The notes under the pieces are model-generated. The model was not told where the DNA came from, searched no databases, and saw only the letters and a list, made by a program, of their open reading frames with translations. This document shows, one piece after another, positions 33,225 to 44,345 of a DNA stretch of 64,000 nt (its first letter is position 1; every line of letters starts with the position of its first letter). The position numbers were made by a program, and so were the translations under genes. The DNA is from Dipteris shenzhenensis (lineage: Eukaryota; Polypodiophyta; Polypodiopsida; Gleicheniales), in NCBI GenBank assembly GCA_047967505.1, contig CM106541.1; one strand, given 5' to 3'.

Positions 33225-33919
33225 ATAACGTTGTTTCTAAAGATAGACTCTTTAGCTGTACTACTAAAGACACATTTACATATTCATCTTTTACACCCAA
33301 GAGTTGGGTGGTTAGACATTTCATTTGGATAAGATATGTAGTGAGACAATTCTTGATTTTTTGTTTTAGCTTAAAGATTGCATAAGGATGCTTATCTTGG
33401 AACTCTTGGCTTGAATACCCACACTTCAAATGATGAGTCCTTTCCATCAATGTGATGAATGACCTCCTAACTCGATCCCAAGGCAAAAGTGGCAAGGTTT
33501 AATTCATCTTTTCCAATCCATATTTGTAGCTTCTAAGTCTCTAGTTTGGGGCTTCTTCTCCTTGCCTTTGGAAATATTCCACAATCCCTTATATATGGAA
33601 TGCATTTCCATCAAATATTTCTACCTTTATTGATAGGAATGTCTTACCTTTGAGAGTCTTCTCCCAAACCATTGTCTAATTCCTTACAATAATAATGTTT
33701 CAAAAACCACCATCACCATACATCTACAGATTTTCTACAAATATTGCCTTAAAACATTTCGGAAAATTCAAAAGATTTGGCATAGTAATGCTAAGGGTAG
33801 GTCTTAACACTTGATTTAAGAAGTAACGGTAGTGCACCAAGATCTTTTACAACTATTGTGCATGCTCTGAAATAGCAATGTAGAAAACCCAAAAAATATT
33901 GAAAATAACTTGCACTAAG
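33225..33919. other. Spacer between two LTRs of one family
   Basis: No coding motif is recognised. Because both LTRs are in the same orientation this could be remnant internal sequence, but I see no gag or pol. Confidence 0.4.
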
Positions 33920-34308
33920 TGTTAGATATCAATGCTCCACTCTCGTGTAACTACGTGGGAACCAGCTAACTCTACTTGTAAGCCCCCCATATGAGGAGAA
34001 GGCATTTGAGTAGCTTGGTTATCTGGTAGGTCCTAGTTTGGACACCAGATGGGGGCCATGTGTGGCCTAATAGCTGGACGGCTTCAGATAGAGTTGGCAC
34101 ACTACCAACTAGGCTACATGCAACTGCGGGAAGGCATCCCATGACTGACCACACTAAGGGTAGATGGAGCATTTCCTAGGGTAGCCCACTCTTGGGTTGC
34201 GAGGCCTGTTTGGAGCCCCAGATGACCCCAGATGGCTCTATTTTGTGCACTGGTTCTATCGTGTGGTCGGTGGCCTATTTCGGGACCAACCCCCAATCGA
34301 CTGTTTTG
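33920..34308 (+). mobile_element. Truncated LTR (family L1)
   Basis: Starts TGTTAGATATCAATGC like the LTR at 32,500 and aligns with it for about 390 bp, through GGGACC(A/G)ACCCCCA. It then breaks at about 34,305 into gag sequence. The TATA box, U5 and primer site are missing, so a deletion joined mid-LTR to gag. Confidence 0.75.
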
Positions 34309-34319
34309 AAAAATCAGTA

Positions 34320-36025
34320 CGAGACCCGAATTAGATGAGGATTCAGAATCTGGAGACTCAACTCGCGAATGAGAAACTGTCTGAGTCTAAAGCGGCAGAG
34401 AAGTTCATCACCAGGGTGAAGAATCTGTGCGATTAGATGACAGCAATTGGCATCACCATCACCAGTGAGAATCTAGCGTGAAGGTGCATACGGATTCTCC
34501 CACCAAAGTACGACGGTCTTGTCACGGTGCTGAATACGTAGAATAGAAATCTGCCCCTCAACTTTGAGGATTTCAGCGCGATGCTTCTGGAGGAGGAGAT
34601 GCATCAAAAGACGAGGACTGGAGAAGATACGGCTTTCTACGCTGGATCAAAGAAAGGTAAGGGTAAGGACTCTAGTAACCCATCTTCTTCAGATGATAAA
34701 GAGAGAAAGAAGAAGATCAAGTGCTTGTATTGCAACAAGGCAGGGCACAAGCAGAATGAGTGCCGAAAGAAGATTGCAGATGAGAAGAACGGAGTAAAGA
34801 AAGAGTCCATCAACAGCACGTAGGTAGTACCAGTAGAGCTGTTCACAGCAATTGAGGAGATTTGCATGGAGGTAGTTCATGTACCTACGGATGAGCCTTG
34901 GAACCTTGGATCATTGATAGTGGTGCATCACGCCACATGACCAGTCGGAAGGATTGGTATACCTCTCTACATCTGGTAGGGAATGACATCCTGGTAGCAG
35001 TCGACAATGATGCAAAATGTCCAACAAAAGGAAAAGGTGCGATTGCTCTCATGTCAGATGAGTTGTAAAACAGTTGTCCGATGTTCTTTATGTGCCAGAT
35101 ATCAAGAGGAACTACTTGTTTGTTTTTACGATCACGGATCGGGACCTCAAAGTTCAATTCGATAAGAATGGCACATAGATTTTGGATCTTCAAGGGAAGG
35201 TCATTGGTAAAGGTACATGGCGCAACAACATTTACGAACTCTCAACTTTCAATGCTCGAGCTAGTGTGAAGAACACTAAACTATGGCATGAGAGGTTTGG
35301 TCATCTAAACCTTAGTTCTTTAAAGGAGATGCATAAAAGTGGAATGATTGCAGACCTACCAGAAATTATAGATCTGCCCGATGTATGTGAAGCTTGCATG
35401 ATGGGCAAGCAGCATCAGCAGCCCTTTCCTAAAGAGGCCAGTAGGGCAAAGGCTCCTCTAGAGCTCGTACACACAGACCTGTGTGGAAAGATGGATGAAA
35501 GCTTTGGGTGGTTCCTACTACTTCATGACACATGGACCAGTCCAAAAGATTAGAGGAGCAAAGAAGGGTGCAAGAACACTTGGTCAACTATGCTTTGATG
35601 ATAGAGGTGATCCGTGCTGATGAACCCAAGTGTCTTGAAGAGGCACAGGGTGATGATAGGTGGATGGAGGCTATGCAGTTGGAGTATGGCTCCATAATGA
35701 AGAACAACACTTGGACCTTGTGGTTCGACCACCAAAATGCAAGGTAATCGGCACCAAGTGGGTGTACAAGACCAAGTACAAGTTCGACGACATGTTGGAT
35801 AAGTACAAGGCTCTCGACTTGTGGCAAAAGGATTCACACAAGTACATGGTTTTGATTATCAAGATACTTTTGCTCCCACATCTCGACTAACCACAATTCG
35901 CAGTGTTTTGGATTTAGCAACCCAGAGAAGTTGGCCCGTGTTTCAGATGGATGTAAAATCTGCCTTTCTGAATGGAGATCTCAAGGAGGAGGTATACTTG
36001 GAACGACCACCAGTTTCAAGCTTGA
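34320..36025 (+). mobile_element. Decayed Ty1/copia polyprotein with internal integrase deletion
   Basis: In order: gag helix region (LSESKAAEKFITRVKNLC, 34,375); an intact CCHC knuckle CLYCNKAGHKQNEC (34,724-34,765); the protease active site WIIDSGASRHMT (about 34,908), intact; GAG_pre-integrase LWHERFGHLNLSSLKEMHKS with CEACMMGKQ; then the integrase start LELVHTDLCGKMDESFGW (about 35,460). The integrase core is missing: the sequence jumps at about 35,525-35,560 to the RT N-terminus (DDRWMEAMQLEYGSIMKNNT, CKVIGTKWVYKTKYKFD, LVAKGFTQVHGFDYQDTFAP). RT stops at VKSAFLNGDLKEEVYLERPP (36,012), before the YVDD box. Frame changes occur at about 35,725 and 35,815. It follows the truncated LTR of the same orientation and probably belongs to it. 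Confidence 0.8.
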
Positions 36026-37470
36026 CCTGAAGGATTATTTCTAGTAAAGGGTTCGAGTCTCCAACTTTTTGAGAAAAAGTCTCTCCATCGGAAGTGCCAG
36101 GTGTTGAAGACTCAGTCTCCACCTACGTGGCCAATAACCCAGAATCAACATAGGTTAGGATAAGTCAATCCCATGGCACAAGGTTGTTACTAAGCATGTA
36201 GTGGATACCACTGTCTATAATTGATAAGTAGTGGGCTAATGCAATAGTATGATGTTTTGTAACAAGGGCTGTTACTAAAAGATATAACTGACTGCAGACT
36301 TATAACAGTCGAAAGGGATCTGGACAGCTACAACAACCCATTTTGAAGTTGAGTTATTGTCTTCCTGATCATCAAGAGTCCCTTATCCCCTATGTTCTAA
36401 ATTCCCTTCTCCCCTGCAATCTGGGGTGGGTCATTGTTTGCTTGGGTGTAGCCATTTTTGGTGAGGTTCAAGGACTTTTTTGTATATGGGTATCTTGCGT
36501 GACCCATAACTTATGCATGGCTCAACGGAATTCGGCAAACTTTGTCTTCAAGTTGTAGTACACATTCAAACTTAAACATGAGAGCAAAAATTATGGAATA
36601 AGGATTTGGAATGAGACCTAGCATTACAAGTGCTATGTTGCATGTGAAAGCATGCATCCTGAAGACTATAGGATATAGCAATTTATTCAAAAATATCAAA
36701 ATTTTGTTCTATACATACATGCAACCAAGTAATCATTCTAAAGTACACTACATGAGCTTCTACTCAACCCAAGGACACACCTAAATGAAATCATTATGCA
36801 TGGGTTAATGGGCCTCCAACGTTGTGCTAAAGTGACGCATACCCATTTGAGGGCACGCTCCATATCTTTTTTTGGATTTGTTGAAAACCAAAACGCATTG
36901 GAAATATGGAATCCAAACTATTGGGACTAGTGCATGGTGGTCTTAAAACATTGATAGTTGTTGGTATTGGTATCTAGATTCACCCTAAAATGGAAGAAGT
37001 TGGAAAAGTGCAATTTGTGCATGTGCAAAGATATTTTAATAAATCCAACACTATTTACAATTTTGAATTGTTTCTTTTTCCATGCACTTGCTTACTATAT
37101 GGCTCATAAGAATGCCAAAGGTCATTGCATTTAATAATACACAACATCAAATCTGATAGCATGCCCTTTGGCCTATTTGTGTTTTGAAGCATTTTAGGCC
37201 ACATTGCAGTTTGTTAATGTTATATAAACCAACACTGTGCTCGTACTATTCATAAATCCCAAGATTCCTAGAATACTGTGGAGTCTTGGGAAAGACCAGA
37301 AGCATAAGAAAGAGGATAAAGAAGCTACAAAGTAAAATTAGCGAGCACTCGCTATGTTTAGCAATCTTTGGCTGATTTTTGTCGGGCCTTGCTATTTTTA
37401 GCTCACCCCCCTCTATTTTAACCACCACTCAAGCTTTGAATGCTTCTCTTGCACCATTTGGCAGCACACG
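36026..37470. other. Intergenic, no gene recognised
   Basis: No domain seen. A GGTTCGAGTCTCC phrase at 36,047 resembles a pol III B box, but no A box or tRNA fold accompanies it. Confidence 0.4.
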
Positions 37471-37474
37471 TGCC

Positions 37475-37630
37475 CTCCCTATCATCATCTTCTTCCACTC
37501 GCCCCCTTGCTCCACTCTCTTCCCTCCCCTTGGACCACTGGCCCCTGCTCCACGCTCTTTTGTCCCCTTGCGCCACCCTCCCTCTCTCCCTCTCAACCTC
37601 CCCTCCTCTCTTCCGCCTTTCCTACGTGTG
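37475..37630 (+). repeat. Pyrimidine-rich tract
   Basis: C/T-rich words (CTCCCTCTCTCC, CCACTCG) precede the purine-rich minisatellite and mirror it in composition. Confidence 0.7.
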
Positions 37631-37631
37631 T

Positions 37632-38032
37632 GAGGGGGGTGCACGTAGGAGAGGCTGAGAGGCTGAGGGAGGGGGCTGTGAGTAGTCGAGGGGGGCTGCT
37701 GATGGAGAGGCAAGAGAGGGGGGGCTGTCCAATGGAGAGGCGACAGAGGGGGGGGCTGTTGATGGAGAGGCGAGAGTGCGGGGCTGTTTGATGGAGAGGT
37801 GAGGGAGGGGAGGGGAGCTGAGAGGGAGAGAGGGGGGGGGGGGTTGTGTCGATGGAGAGGCGAGGGAGGAAGGGGGGGGGGCTGCCGGTGGAGAGGCGAG
37901 AGAGGGGGGGGGGTTGCGATGGAGAGGCGAGGGAGGGAGGGGGGTGCGATGGAGAGGAGAGAGAGGGGGGGGTATGATGGAGAGGTGAGGGGGGGGGTAG
38001 GTGAGGGAGGGAGGGGGGGCTGATCATAGCAG
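37632..38032 (+). repeat. Purine-rich minisatellite (GATGGAGAGGCGAGAG-GGGG unit)
   Basis: About a dozen units of roughly 30 bp with consensus GGGGGGCTG(T/C)(C/T)GATGGAGAGGCGAGAGAG. Open frames here (Pro/Ser/Leu-rich on the minus strand, Gly/Arg-rich on the plus strand) follow from the repeat and are not evidence of a gene. Confidence 0.85.
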
Positions 38033-38235
38033 ATGCAGGGCATGTGGATAGTAGGAGATCCACTTCTGGTTATGTGTTCACCTTTGCAGGTGGTGCAGTG
38101 TCGTGGATGTCTCACGCATAGAAGTGCGTTGCTTTGTCTACCACATAGGCTGAGTATGTTGCAGCCACAGAGGGTTGCAAGGAGGCTATATGGCTTGATC
38201 GGCTAGTGGGAGATTTGGGGATTCATACAGGCAGC
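38033..38235 (+). mobile_element. Copia RNase H fragment between two minisatellites
   Basis: The plus strand reads DAGHVDSRRSTSGYVFTFAG, then AVSWMSHA, a TAG, KCVALSTT, a TAG, AEYVAATEGCKEAIWLDRLV. This is the copia RNase H signature (RRSTSGYVFTLAGGAVSWKS..VALSTTEAEYMA..EA.KEA.WL). One of the stops replaces the Glu of STTEAEY. Purine minisatellite lies directly left and a 27-bp minisatellite directly right, so only about 200 bp of the element is visible. Confidence 0.85.
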
Positions 38236-38254
38236 AAGACGAGGGGCAGCGAAA

Positions 38255-38396
38255 TGGCGAGGGGGCTGGTAGCGAAATGGCGAGGCAGGGGCTGGCAGCG
38301 AAATAGCGCAAGCAGGGGCTGGCAGCGTGATGGCGCAAGCAGGGGCTGGCAGCGAAATGGCACAAGCAGGGCTGACAGCAAAATGGCTTCAAGGAC
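38255..38396 (+). repeat. 27-bp minisatellite (GGGGCTGGCAGCGAAATGGC unit)
   Basis: Five to six head-to-tail units of GGGGCTGGCAGCGAAATGGC followed by GCAAGCA, with point changes. The unit starts within a few bases of the RNase H fragment's end. Confidence 0.9.
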
Positions 38397-38399
38397 ACG

Positions 38400-39288
38400 T
38401 CGAGGTGCGTGTGGGTTGCAGGGCATTACTTAATCTTCAAAGATTTGATGGGCGGGAGGTGTGAAAATTCAAAATTCACAGGAGTAGCAAAATTTTAGCT
38501 GCCAATTTCCCCCCCCTCTGGTGATACACATCAATAGACTTGGATATCCCAAACAACTCTTTACCTAGACTAAGTCCTAAGTGACAAGTCTTTCAAAAGA
38601 GTCTACAATCTAGACAAGTTACAACAGACTTTGGTTTTCCATTGTCTTCTTTCAAGTAAGTTGTCTTCTATTCTTTACTTGCCTCACTACCTAGCTTCTC
38701 TGGCTCTATTCTAGGGTGATCATGCCATGGCATCAATGGCAACATGCAGCTTGCGATGGCTTGCAAGAGAAGCAGACAGAGGCTACAAGACAGGAAAGCC
38801 GAAAAGCTAGGTCAAGGCACAAGGAACAGAGTGCGGGTCAAGGAAAGTGTTGGCATGGTATCAAATCGGCAACAGAAGCCACTTTTGCAACATCTACAAA
38901 GGGAGAAACAATGAGAAGAAAAGAAACGGTTGCAAATGCATGCATTCGATCATTGCCATCAGAGCGAAGAACAGGAGTTGTGGTGTCATGATTGGTGGAA
39001 GCATTCGAGGCAGCAATATCAAGCCATTCAGGTAATTACTAGTCTTGAGTCTTCACAAGCTTTAGCCTGCACCCTAAAGTTCATAGAGTAACAATGCTAC
39101 CAACACCTCGGGAGATGCACGCCCAAGAGGCGATGCTCTCTAACTTGAGAAATGGCCTACAGAAAAACAAAGGAGAAATAGCTTGGGCACACAATGTCGA
39201 AGATGTTGTCAATCAGAAGGACCAATGTGGCTTTAGTGGTTGAACGTAAAGCAGAAGCAATGCACGATCATACCGATTCGAGAAGTCT
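38400..39288. other. Upstream flank of DDE-like copy 1
   Basis: Several basic short frames (38,716-38,991) and text that may include earlier exons of the next gene, but no motif I can align with copy 2. Confidence 0.35.
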
Positions 39289-42256
39289 ATGGGCTTCAAT
39301 AGACGCAAGAAAAGGAGAGACAGCCTAAGTGTGGAAGTCATTGCTATAGTGACAATGTTTTGGCATGAAAATACAAGAGTTTCTCCAAATAGAAAGGACA
39401 TCTTTAAGAAGCGAATGGGACATAAGGTGTTTGAGGAGAACATTATACACATGCTAGATACAATGCAGGTTAGTGGTGCCTAAACTAGCCCGATGGTTGT
39501 TTGTGATTGAGCTTTGGGATAGTTTACTTGTTTCATTTCTTAAACCACAGGCTTGGACTAAATGTGATTGTCCTAAACCAGCCTGGTGGTTAGAACATCA
39601 TGCAACCATAGGCTAGTTTAGCTCAATCACTAGTTATGTGATTGTCCTGAACCAGCATGATTGAACACACATTATTGTTGTCCAGCCCGGTGGCATGGTT
39701 GAGTACAAACTAACAGCAATATATTTCACAATATATTGTTATTTAACTAAACCAGTCTGGTGGTTGGAACATCATGCAACCGTGGTTGCTTTAGCTCAAT
39801 CACCAGTTATGTTATTGTCCTGAACTAGCGTGGTTGAACAGGCAGTGGTTGTTGTCTAGCCCAGTGGTTGAAATTATTGTGTTTCTTAGTACTTAAATTC
39901 GTTAAATTTAATTTCCTGCTATTCATATACCACTGTTAAATTATGGAATTCAAAACTGAAAAGCAATATATTGTTATCTTTAATGGTGAAATTTAGAAAT
40001 GAAAAGCAATATACTTGTTATTGTCTAATATGTGAAGTTGAGACCATTAGGCTAAACCATCTCAGTAGTTGAAACTGTGATAGTGTCCTAAACCATCTCG
40101 GTGTTTGAAATTACGACTATCCTAAATGTGCCCTAAACCAGCCCAATGGTTGACTGTCCTAAACCAGCTCGGTGATTGAAATTGTGACTATCCTAAACTA
40201 GCGCGGTGGTTGAAAATTGTTTTGCTTCATTATATACTTTAATTAGGTTGTGTTTTGTATACTTTTAGTAGTTAGCAAAAAGGGGGCTCATTGTTCTGTT
40301 GTTTCTGCATGTTGGGTCAACAAACGGAGTTGTATCTCGAGTTTGTGGATCATAATCTAGACATTTCAATTGAGGAGAGGAGCTTTGAGCATTGTAAGCC
40401 CTGGTATGTTAGTAGGAAACTGAAAGACAGGGATGTTTGTTGTTGCAAAACACACATACACTTTGACCTGGCCTGCTGACAAGCTATGAATGACTTGAGA
40501 TCTAGTCGTGTTGGGAGCATTGCTCCATGGTTATCGATGAATGTGCAGTCTATAGGCCACCTGGATCCTCATCATGTGTTGCAAGGGAGGGCACGTTTTG
40601 TAGCCTAAGGTCTCTATGGGAGCTAGTGGTTTGTCCAAAGGGAGACCATGAGTGGCACAGGATTAAATGCATTCGCATAATATGCAAGAATTGTAGTTTG
40701 AAGCTGAAGAATAAGGCATTCAATGTCTGTCCAAATGAAATGAGGGAAGACAACCACATTGATTTAAAATGGAGGAGATTTGAAAATGTCAATGTTGAAG
40801 GATCTGATAAAAAGAGATTGCTACTGTCATATAGGAGACTCACCCAAGGGAGCTTGTAGGTCACGTGGTTCAATCCATCCCAAAATATGTGCATAATTTC
40901 ATGGCCAGCTGATAGGATAAGCAGTTCAGGATGTGCCTTGCCAATTTTCCATGCCGTGACACTATTGTATCTGTTATAGATTTTGCAAAAAATTATTCTT
41001 TTCAAGAACAAGATGAGATACAAAGTGCTCACTAGTACAACAAGTAGATAAAAATTTTTGTGCATATCACGTATAGTCATTTGCTTGATTCTTCCACGCC
41101 TGATGCCAATCTTCTTGCTGACTCACAAGAGTCTAGGTCAGTGCAACGCACTTACCATTTCTACATTTCAGATGATAGGGAACATGACATCCTATTTGTG
41201 CAGCATGTTTTTCTACTGCATTGGGAATGGTTGAAAAAGGAAGATCCCCATGTAGAACATATAAAACAACATTGGGTGTGGTCAGACGGTGTTGCCTCTC
41301 AATTTAAATCAGCACGTGGATTCTACTTCATCTCAAGGTTCAAATCCTTGACCGGTCTAGACATGATGTGGAATTTCTTTGGGTCTAGCCATGGCAAGGA
41401 TGAACATGATGAATGTGGTGCTGTTATTAAGCAATATTTGTTTAAACACCAATTAGCATGCCCTCAATAAAAACTCAATGCTGCCCATGATGTTGTAACA
41501 TGGCTTACAACCAACCTCTCCACAGGCACATATTCAACATACAATAAACAAAGCCTTAAGAATATTGTAGTACGCAGAGTGTTCCATGAAGTGAAAGTGG
41601 ATGAAGTGCAAAGGAGAAGCCGGCACGATTGCGAGAAAATTAAAGGAGTTCATGGCTAGCATATGGGGCTTTTCAAGCAACCCACTGATTAAAACGAGAA
41701 AACTTTCTTGTTTTTGTAGTGCATGCATCATAGGGGATCATGACGATTGTGAGAACATTGCAACTGTGAAGACATGGGAGTGAGTTCAAGTTTTCCCTCT
41801 ACGTTCAGATGGAGTGACAAACAATGGAGAGACAAACGACTCGCCACAGTTTGGGGAGAGTTTTGATGACCAAACTGACAGTCTGGAGGAGAGGGATAAC
41901 TTTGCAGTTGTTGCAGATTCTCGGGAGAATGAGGAAGATGACCCATACTTTCTGTTACAGTGCACAAAACCTAAGTACGAGGTTGAGGAAACATTTAGGG
42001 ATAATTGGGGAACAACCTATGAGAAGTGGGATGTAGTAGTTGGAGCTTTTTGTACAAAAAGACATCCAAGAGAGGCCATAATTACAAACTACATAAGAGT
42101 CCACAAACATGTGTGTATTCTCATCTAGTAAGAGCTATTAGGTTCCAGATGCAACCTGTTCCACAAAGAAAGAAGGGCAAGAGTGTCTTCAAATTGGATT
42201 TAGACACACATGAGCACATCTTGGGGTGTCTTGTGGTGGTGGATGAGGACGACTGA
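39289..42256 (+). pseudogene. DDE-like nuclease/transposase family, copy 1 (core retained, broken)
   Basis: Exon 1 (39,289-39,468) encodes IVTMFWHENTRVSPNRKDIF and ends ATGCAG|GTTAGT. Coding resumes at about 40,324 with TELYLEFVDHN, KPWYVSRKLKDRDVCCCKTH and a cysteine-rich block (CPKGDHEW, CKNCSLK, CPNEM; 40,600-40,740). The RNase-H-like core follows: VSVIDFAKNYSFQEQDEIQS gives the first acidic residue (codon at 40,979). HWVWSDGVASQFKSARGFYF gives the second (about 41,285), followed by MMWNFFGSSHGKDEHDECGA with a candidate third acid. The C-terminal part has LSCFCSACIIGDHDDCEN (about 41,703), DNWGTTYEKWD and VYSHLVRAIRF, ending at TGA 42,254. Comparison with copy 2 at 57-55 kb confirms most blocks. 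At least five stops (for example TAG in 'QSAH-stop-Y') and several shifts make it non-functional. I do not know a formal family name. Confidence 0.65.
39469..40323 (+). repeat. Intron or insert with a motif array (AAACCAGCCTGGTGGTTGAAA)
   Basis: About 12 diverged copies of AAACCAGC(C/T)(C/T)GGTGGTTG lie between coding blocks that are contiguous in copy 2 (CTQ|TKLY). They occur at about 39,484, 39,574, 39,650, 39,690, 39,759, 39,832, 39,855, 40,054, 40,092, 40,136, 40,162 and 40,196. A 185-bp segment containing three copies is duplicated (39,560 and 39,745). The left boundary is a good donor (GTTAGT). The right boundary has CAA where an acceptor CAG is expected. Confidence 0.75.
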
Positions 42257-42349
42257 GATAGTACTAAGAAAATGTATGGTCTCATTCCAAGGAAACAATA
42301 TGTCCACTTGTCCTACAAAATGGAATTTATATTGTGACTGCTTCTTTTT

Positions 42350-42900
42350 AGTATATCCCACACAACCACCGTGCTGGTTTTATTAAATTGTTTTTGTAAA
42401 TCCCAAATGGGAAAACCCATGCTTGTTTTTATTATATCCCAACAACCACCGCATTGGTTTCCCATAATGAATCCACACATCCTACAAATACATTTTTGTT
42501 GTAATAATAGAAGGAAACCACCACGCTAGTGGCTGTTAATATCCTAGTGCAAACCATCCACGGTGCTGGTGATAACTTATCCTGCACTACTATCATGCTA
42601 TCCCTACACTACTGCCATGCTATTATAAAATTTGTTGCACACTGCTATACTAAAATAGTGCCCTTTAGACTGTTTATTATTTCATTAACCATCAGATTTC
42701 ATCCCATGCTTGGTTTTAGTATATCCCAACAACCACCGTGCTGGTTTCCCATAATGAATCCACATATCCTACAAATTGATTCATCTTGTAATAATAGAAG
42801 CAAGCCACTGCACTAGTGGCTATTCATATCCTATTGTAACCAACCACCACACTGGCGATAACTTATCCTGCACTACTACTGTGCTATCCCTAAACTACTG
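42350..42900 (+). repeat. Downstream array in inverse orientation (AACCACCGTGCTGGTTT)
   Basis: About seven copies of (C)AACCACCG(T/C)GCTGGTTT occur (about 42,362, 42,442, 42,518, 42,548, 42,730, 42,806, 42,838), the reverse-complement form of the motif at 39.5-40.2 kb. A 200-bp block (TATATCCCAACAACCACCG... to ...CTATCCCTA) is duplicated at 42,424 and 42,720. Confidence 0.75.
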
Positions 42901-43648
42901 CCAATGAGTGTGCATATGAGCTCGCTCAGAATTTTGAGCTCGGGTCAAGAATCCAAGCATGCCAACTGTAAGAAGTCCCAAGATTCCACACCCGGTGATG
43001 GTGGGAATGGGTAGCAGAAGAAGAGCTAGATGGCGAAGGACAACAATGGCTATGGTGGGTACTTGGATACATCGACACGAGCACTCTATGCCAAGGTGCA
43101 CAATGCTAGTGCCCTATATACTGGTTATAGTTAACTGTCAGATTTCAACCATCGGGCTACTTAAAACATTTAAGTACTAACATGGAAGCAGGTCGATACA
43201 AAATTAGGTATTACGAGCACCATGAGAATATTCACAAGTTCAAGAAATGTTTGCAAGATTTTTATTATATTAAAACACAATGCCCAACTATCTTATCAGC
43301 CTCTCTATGGCAAGCATCTCCCAGCTCTTGAGGCCAGTCTACTTCACAATGGTAGAACTCTTCACACACTTGGATTACACATTGCTTGCTTGACTCAATC
43401 GACTTATACACCCATAGTAACTCCTCCTTTCACTGGGGGTCCTCTTCATCCTGGTCTTTGTGCTCTATACGTCTTTGTGCCTCTATCATGTCATGCCAAA
43501 AGAAACCTACATCATGAGCTTGACAAGTACCTTAAAGGAGTAGGAAAAACAATAGCCATGGAAATTAATATTCATCGTCTGTGCCGACTCCAAGTAATAC
43601 ACCCACCACTTAAGCATGTCCTCCTTGCAGCTATTTTCCTCCTTCTTC
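42901..43648. other. Spacer, no clear gene
   Basis: A 148-codon plus-strand frame at 43,222-43,668 overlaps the better minus-strand candidate and shows no motif. Nothing else is seen. Confidence 0.35.
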
Positions 43649-44345
43649 TTAGGGTCTGTTTCTGCTAGGATGCCATCTTGCTTGTGCCTTCTCTACCTTG
43701 GCTTCTGCACCTTCCTTGAGACTTTTCTCAAGTTGTGTTCCCTTTACTACATCAATGGCTTTCTCTTGTAGAAAAGTCACCTTCTGAGACATCTGCTTAT
43801 CGTACTGCTCAAAAATCCCTTTGAGGGTAGATGCCATTAGGTGCATTGCAACAACAGCAAACCGAGATGACAATTGGGATTTCCCATCCACACAATTATT
43901 TAGGTTGGTTAACACGCTCTCGAAGATCACCCTTGAGAAAGATACATCATGTCCTTTCAATTGCTCTACTGCTGCTTGAACCTACTAGAACTTGCAGGTT
44001 TCCCTCGTATCAAGAAAGAAGTGAATGGTCCTCTTCAGCACATCTTGGAGGTCTGTTGGCGAGCTCAAAATCTTGACTTCACCATCTTTACTCATCTGAG
44101 CATTGGGGTATACGTCTAGAATATCCTGTCTCTTCGATTGCTTCTCAAAATAGTGTGCTTGCAAACTGCCTCTAGAAATTTCTAGAGCATTTTCAATCAC
44201 GCTTTCATTGATGGTGATCTTCTGACCTTAACAGACTAGTTGCCCCTCCTTCATGTTCACATCTTGTATCAACCTGGTGAAGTTTTGGAGAGCATCTAAA
44301 TTGGGCTTTTGAAGAGCAAGAGAGGAGCTCTTATATGTCACGACT
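43649..44345 (-). pseudogene. Unidentified helical protein, two in-frame breaks
   Basis: The minus strand from about 44,345 reads SLDVEVVTYKSSSLALQKPN, MKEGQLVC-stop-GQKITINESV, IENALEISRGSLQAHYFEKQ, DLQDVLKRTIHFFLDTRETC, two stops, then QAAVEQLKGHDVSFSRVIFE. It ends with amphipathic helices (KVTFLQEKAIDVVKGTQLEK) at 43,649. Upstream of 44,345 the frame is lost. The order 'G..ITI.E..I...L.IS.G' is reminiscent of gag-like or transposon accessory proteins of plants. I cannot place it in a named family. It runs in the same direction as the copia relic immediately to the right. Confidence 0.35.

Noticed and set aside
36040-36070. tRNA or SINE from the B-box-like GGTTCGAGTCTCC
   Set aside because: No A box at the right distance, no cloverleaf and no poly-A/T tail seen.
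37429-38115. 228-codon Pro/Ser-rich minus-strand frame
   Set aside because: Generated by the minisatellite; the only real coding signal there is copia RNase H on the plus strand.
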